Positions 59,739-64,000 of a stretch of 64,000 bases of DNA are shown one piece after another. The notes beneath the pieces were generated by a model that was not told the origin of the DNA, ran no database searches, and saw nothing but the letters and a program-made list of their open reading frames with translations. The position numbers were made by a program, and so were the translations under genes. Source of the stretch: Balamuthia mandrillaris (lineage: Eukaryota > Discosea > Longamoebia > Balamuthiidae); the NCBI GenBank assembly GCA_031835245.1, contig JAVKOQ010000032.1:256805-320804 (forward strand), written 5' to 3'. Position 1 is the first letter of the stretch. Each line of letters opens with the position of its first letter.

Positions 59739-59963
59739 GGTCAGTTTGGGTCTCCACCAACAAAAAATTTGTTTTGCCTTTCTTCCCGAAGAGGTGCACA
59801 TCATTCCCTTTTTCAGGGTGCGAACTTCACCCAACCCCAAATCCGTCTACAGTGTAAAGTGTCTTCACCGTGGACACGTCCAGTCTGTATTCGTCCTCCT
59901 CCTTTGGTATGCGCTGACAGCATGCAAACAATTCAAAGAATTTGACAGTCATATCACGTCGTC

Positions 59964-60145
59964 ATGAATGTCTACAGAAAATCAAAGAAAATGAACGCAA
60001 CAAGAAAGCGGCTCACGTTGGCTCTCATCAAGCCGGATGTCCTCCTGGCGAGCTTTCCCAAGCAATCCCTGCCCTCTGTCCAACAGTCGGTGGCCTCCGC
60101 ATTTGCAAACAACCGCACCCACAACTCTGCCACGCCGACACGCAA
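59964..60145 (+). pseudogene. 5' fragment of a nucleoside-diphosphate-kinase-like gene, interrupted by a transposon
   Basis: An ATG-started frame of about 60 codons encodes RKRLTLALIKPDVL, the conserved beginning of NDP kinases (nearest in style to NDK6). The rest (LPSVQQSVASAFANN) is less clearly conserved. The frame runs into the left inverted repeat of the transposon at 60146 and soon stops inside it. No catalytic-His region lies in the window; any remainder would be beyond 64000. The identification rests on one short motif, so it is provisional. The 225 bases upstream form a divergent promoter with the carboxypeptidase gene. Confidence 0.5.
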
Positions 60146-60285
60146 AAATGGTAGATATCCCACCCCACGACCATAAACTTCCCACCCCACCGATAAAAAT
60201 TCCACCCCTCAGGTAAAAGTCCCAACCTATTAGGGTGACATGAATTATGAGTAACTCTATCGTTACATTGCTACTGTGTTTCTCT
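60146..60285 (+). repeat. Left terminal inverted repeat of the MULE
   Basis: Begins AAATGGTAGATATCCC and ends GTGTTTCTCT. It matches the reverse complement of 63861-64000 with only a few small indels and substitutions over 140 bases. Confidence 0.93.
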
Positions 60286-60372
60286 GAATCGGGTAAACGT
60301 CCCACCCCACAACGCTAAAAGTCCCACCCCTTCGGTAAACGTCCCACCCCTCAGGTAATTTACCCACCCTAA
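60286..60372 (+). repeat. Subterminal tandem repeats of the MULE left end
   Basis: Three or four degenerate copies of a GGTAAACGTCCCACCCC-type unit, related to the GATAAAAATTCCACCCC-type blocks inside the inverted repeat. No such array is seen beside the right inverted repeat. Confidence 0.7.
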
Positions 60373-60493
60373 TCTGTATTTATAACAACCTATTATTTTT
60401 GTGCTATTTTGCCACCAAAGCGTGCGCTGGCCATTATTTTAGAGAGTGGAGAAAAGGGATCAGAAAAATCAAAATTTATCAAAAATTTATTTT

Positions 60494-63400
60494 TTAGGGG
60501 GCTTTTTTTTTTCGTTTTGTTCTTTTGGCCAGTCTTTTCTTTGTCACGCTGGGCACCTTTTCTTCGTTCTGTGCTTTTTTTTGAGGAGAGAGGAGCTTCA
60601 CGACCTGTGTTTTCTGGTACCGTGGGTTGGGCTTCAGTTGTCGTTTTGGAGAGAGAGGCTTCCTTTTGTCCACTCGGGGATCCTGGTAGTTCACCACGGG
60701 TGCGACGCCATAGATCTCTTCCGTTTTACAGTTCTTTTGCCATTGAGAGGTACGCTTTGCTTTGCACTCTTCAAAAATGACAAAAATCAACTTCAGAAAA
60801 TGAATCTGCTTGATACAAAAAGTGACAAACATACCACTTTGCGTTTTTGTTTTTTGATTTTGTTGTTTTTTTGGTGCAGCCGCCGCCACCGCCGCTGCCT
60901 TTTTCTTTGTTGTTTCAGGTTTTGTAAAATTTGATTGAAAGGTACGTTCGGTTTCTGGTGTTTGTGTGAGGTGTTAGCTAAAAGTAGGAAAGGAGGGAGA
61001 GATTTTGTTTAAAAAAAAGAGATACTAACTTAATTCAAGCAAACATTCTTCTGTGAGTCGCAGGTTGGTTGCTACTTTCGGCCTCTTTGTTGTATTGCGC
61101 GGCCTCCCAGGTGATGACTTCCCTGTAGCATATTCGATTGCTTGTTCTGCTTCTTCCTTGCTAGAGTACTCGATTTTTGGCTCCACTGGATGTTGATGCT
61201 TTGTTCCTTGATTTTTGTTTGTCCAGTTTGTCTTTCTCCTTTTCCTTCTCCTCCTCCTCCTCCTCCTCCTCCTCCTTTTCCTCCTCCTCCTTGTTGTGTT
61301 GTTCTCCTTCAGAAGTTTCTTCCTCGAGATCTCTGCCATCATCCTCACCAAGTTCATCCATCGATGGCTCCTCCAACAGTAGCAGGGTCGGCCTTTCCTC
61401 TTCCTGTTCATGGCCCTCCTCTCCTTCCTCATCTTCATCATCAAGGGTAACAGGCGCTACACGTTGCTCCAGCAAGTCAGCATCATCTGCTTCAACAATC
61501 TCGTCTTCAACCATTCTTGCCACTTTTGAGGTGCTGCTGTTGGTGCGTCTTGTTTGTCTTTTCAGTCCAAGCTCTAAAAGGTTCTGATCTGAAAATGTTT
61601 TCTGTAGATGAGCAGCAAGTCCAAAAACATGTTTGCACCTCCTACCATAATACCGAAAGTAAGGACAGGTGCATGAAGGCGATTCTATACTCACATCGTA
61701 CTCGTTCCATTTGAAAACGCCGTCAGCAAGCTCCACAAAATGTGCGTTCAATCCTTCTCCTTCTGCCTCTTTTTCCTCTCTGTCATTGTTGTCATCATCG
61801 CTATTGCTGTCTTTCTCTGTTTCTGCTTTTTTTTTTTTTCTGTTTCTCACTCTGTTGGTGCTGTGCCAGCCGCAATCCCTCTTGATATCTCCTCCACAGC
61901 CGGCGAACACCACGGCTTGGGCGTTGCTGTTGCACGTTGATGCGGTTGAGCTCTACATTGTAGCGCCGAAACACATTGTCTGCTAACGTTAAGACCAAGT
62001 TGTGGTCCCCTTTGGTGCCCTTGCAGTGGAAATCACGGAGAACACTCCGAAAGATAGTCTCTGTTGCATTGTTGGTATTCCACAAGCCCTCTCGGTGCCC
62101 CGGACGACCAATGCTTTTCCACGTTGATGCCCATGGAGGAGAAAGCCAGTTCTTGTCAAAGTACTTCCAGAAACGGGTAATCCTCTTTTTTTGGCAATAG
62201 TTCTGCAACACCTTGGTTGCTTCTTCCTCTGCTTCTTCTGTCATGGCGTGTTGCAGTCTTTTTAATAAACCCAACACACTTCCATCATCCTTCCCTTGTT
62301 GTTTGGTATTATTGTTAGTTTCTACTTGTATGAACAATGAGAGCAAGAGAGCAGATGCATGCATGAAAGAGAGAACAAACCATACTGTGCAACTTTTTTT
62401 CTCCACAGTTGTTGCGTATGAAAGTCGCACAACAACACCTGAAAGCCAGCGCTTGTCGCCCCGTTGCGCTCCACCTTGTCTTTGTCGATCATTACAAAGG
62501 GTTGCCACGTAGTGTTCTGGGAGTAGATCGTTGTGGTCTGTGTCCCAAAAAAGTGACGAACGGACGAAAGAAAAAAGCGCACAACTGCAGCTCGTTCCTT
62601 GCTAGCAACAGCGAAGGCAACAGGCCAGCTCCGTCCCAAGTCATCTTGCACCACCAGTGCCCAAACAGGATGATGTGACTTGGATAGCTTGTAGATGCTG
62701 TCCAGGCCGACTACATCCTTACCCCATCGCTGAAGCACAGTGACTGCATAAGGCGCGATCAGAAAAATCATCCATGGCCGATGGGCTGCAGTGCGATCAA
62801 GGATGTACGTTTCACGGCTCTCCAAAGGTGGAAAAAGGATAGTGGAAGCCAGCTCGGGTCGATTCAAGGCCTCTTGGAGGGCTTCTGCTCTGGTTTGGCC
62901 TTTCTTGCCGATTCGCAGTTTTTTCCTTCCGTTGTGGATTACGGTGGCAATCTCCTGCACAGTTGGTACATCACGAGCATCCTTGACCAGCTCGCAAGCG
63001 CCCCCCAGCAACAGTTGTTGCAGCTCATGCGCCGTCATTGCTCCTCCCCTCCCTTTCATCCCGTCTTCTTTTGCTCCTTGCCCATCCATCTGGCGGAGCC
63101 ACTGTCGAAGCGCAGGCGTCATAGGCATTGCAGAAGGCGCACAAAACCCAGGTCCGTGGCTTTGGGCTTCCTTCTGGATGTAGATGTAGGCAGTGTTTAG
63201 CTCGTCTCTAAACACCACCCAACGGCTTTGCACTCCACAGTCCTTTATTTTTTTGTTTTTCTTTCTGCTTGGAGGAGCACAGGCAAAGCCGCCAGAGCAG
63301 TGAAGATTCTCGCTGAGTGCAACCTCAAGGACTCCATTCTTCGCCTTCTTGACTGTTGGTGCCACCTACACTTTCACTCCTTCAAGGGTGGTGCGAGGAT

Positions 63401-63578
63401 TACTAAGCACCTTCACTCCTGTTCGCTTTGTAAGCCCACGAGTTGATCTCCATTGGACTCGATAGAAGGTCGGAGCATCCTCTCCTCCATTGTACAACCT
63501 TGAAAGCTGCTGCAATGGAACTGTTCTTTCAAAAATCCAACCGTAAATCTCTGCAAATCTTTTTTTCTTCTCTTCCAT
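60494..63578 (-). pseudogene. Degenerate MULE transposase with SWIM zinc finger
   Basis: The frame starts at ATG 63578. Landmarks of a MULE transposase follow in order: GLDSIYKLSK (first Asp), the DDLGRSWPVAFAVASKE block, FVMIDKDK (second Asp), LLCDFHTQQLWRK, WNTNNATETIFRSVL (Glu), and a SWIM finger CTCPYFRYYGRRCKH. An intron at 62380-62325 (GTTTGT to ACAAG) keeps the frame. Damage: an in-frame TAG at 63368-63366, a frame change at a run of 13 T at 61827-61839, and another change near 61160, after which the SPGRPRNTTKRP-containing frame looks like the true C-terminus. A basic exon-like frame at 60770-60494 may be the last part. Some of these breaks could be sequence errors at homopolymers. 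Confidence 0.78.
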
Positions 63579-63860
63579 AATGAAAAAAAAAAAAGGAAAA
63601 AACAAAAACAAAAGCCAAACAAACAAAATAGGTGTGTGATGGTCGTGTTGTGTCACTGTTTCTGGTTAAAAGAAAAAAGAAAGAGAAGACCTTGTCACAC
63701 AACGCAAGAAAAAATAACGGTAACTTTAAAAAAAAAAGGCGGGAACAAAAAGAAAAGTATGTTGGGCAAGAATGGTGGGAAAAATAACGGTTGACCAAGG
63801 ATACGGCGTGCTTTCAATTCCTGACAGTTTCTTCCTATGATTATTCCTCTCGCCAAGCAA

Positions 63861-64000
63861 AGAGAAACACAGTAGCAATGTAACGATAGAGTTACTCATA
63901 ATTCATGTCACCCTAATAGGTTGGGACTTTTACCTGAGGGTGGAATTTTTATCGGTGGGGTGGAAGTTTTTATGGTCGTGGGGTGGGATATCTACCATTT
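63861..64000 (-). repeat. Right terminal inverted repeat of the MULE
   Basis: Reverse complement of the left repeat at 60146-60285. The match continues to the last base of the window, so the exact outer end is not defined. Confidence 0.92.

Larger units (their letters stand above)
60146..64000. mobile_element. Mutator-like (MULE) DNA transposon
   Basis: About 3.85 kb bounded by inverted repeats 60146-60285 and 63861-64000. Inside is a minus-strand transposase frame with a MULE-type catalytic core and a SWIM zinc finger. Long terminal inverted repeats and this transposase type define Mutator-like elements. The right end coincides with the window edge, so the target-site duplication cannot be seen. 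The coding sequence is damaged, so this copy is probably not autonomous. Confidence 0.88.

Overview
The window is nuclear DNA of an intron-rich unicellular eukaryote. It holds about 20 protein genes packed on both strands, mostly split by short GT-AG introns. Intron lengths run from about 60 to 500 bases and many introns carry (CT)n or (TTC)n tracts. The gene set is typical of a protist with full membrane traffic and aerobic mitochondria: Rieske protein, SCO1-like copper chaperone, HIG1 protein, COG3, ELP6, a DENN protein, a DH-PH RhoGEF and non-phosphorylating GAPDH. A free-living amoebozoan-like organism is my best guess, but this is inference from gene content and not a measured placement. 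No tRNA, rRNA or CRISPR array was recognised.

Layout. 1-4.2 kb: Rieske protein and an AT-hook/zinc-finger nuclear protein (both minus). 4.2-5.6 kb: no supported gene. 5.6-14.4 kb: a trimethyllysine/butyrobetaine dioxygenase and a very large acyl-CoA-synthetase-like protein (plus). 14.5-20.2 kb: a small orphan (minus), a secreted carboxylesterase (plus) and NADP-GAPDH (minus); the last two converge with 25 bases between stop codons. 20.6-27.7 kb: a carrier of the peroxisomal type (plus), a PRA1-like protein and the 13-exon COG3 gene (minus). 27.9-35.5 kb: a TTC13/SRFR1-like TPR protein (plus), a profilin-like protein and a HIG1 protein (minus), and SCO1 (plus). 35.7-40.8 kb: an LCAT-family lipase with a long N-terminal region, and ELP6 (plus). 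41-47.2 kb: two tandem type I membrane glycoprotein paralogues (minus). 47.6-58 kb: an ankyrin-SAM protein (plus), an Afi1-like DENN protein (minus) and a RhoGEF (plus). 58-60.1 kb: a secreted M14 carboxypeptidase (minus) and the first codons of an NDP-kinase-like gene (plus). 60.1-64 kb: a Mutator-like transposon with 140-base terminal inverted repeats that interrupts the NDP-kinase-like frame.

Exon joins were worked out by hand. For nearly every gene the exon lengths add to a whole number of codons, which is good internal support; all joins still need transcript data. Functional themes are mitochondrial respiration and carnitine or lipid metabolism (Rieske, SCO1, HIG1, dioxygenase, acyl-CoA-synthetase-like protein, LCAT-like lipase, peroxisomal-type carrier) and endomembrane traffic or cytoskeleton (COG3, PRA1, DENN, RhoGEF, profilin-like). 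The most notable observations are the transposon interruption, an apparent gene-conversion tract between the tandem membrane genes, an acyl-CoA-synthetase-like protein lacking its usual C-terminal lysine, and a palindromic TGTCGACA motif repeated upstream of several genes.
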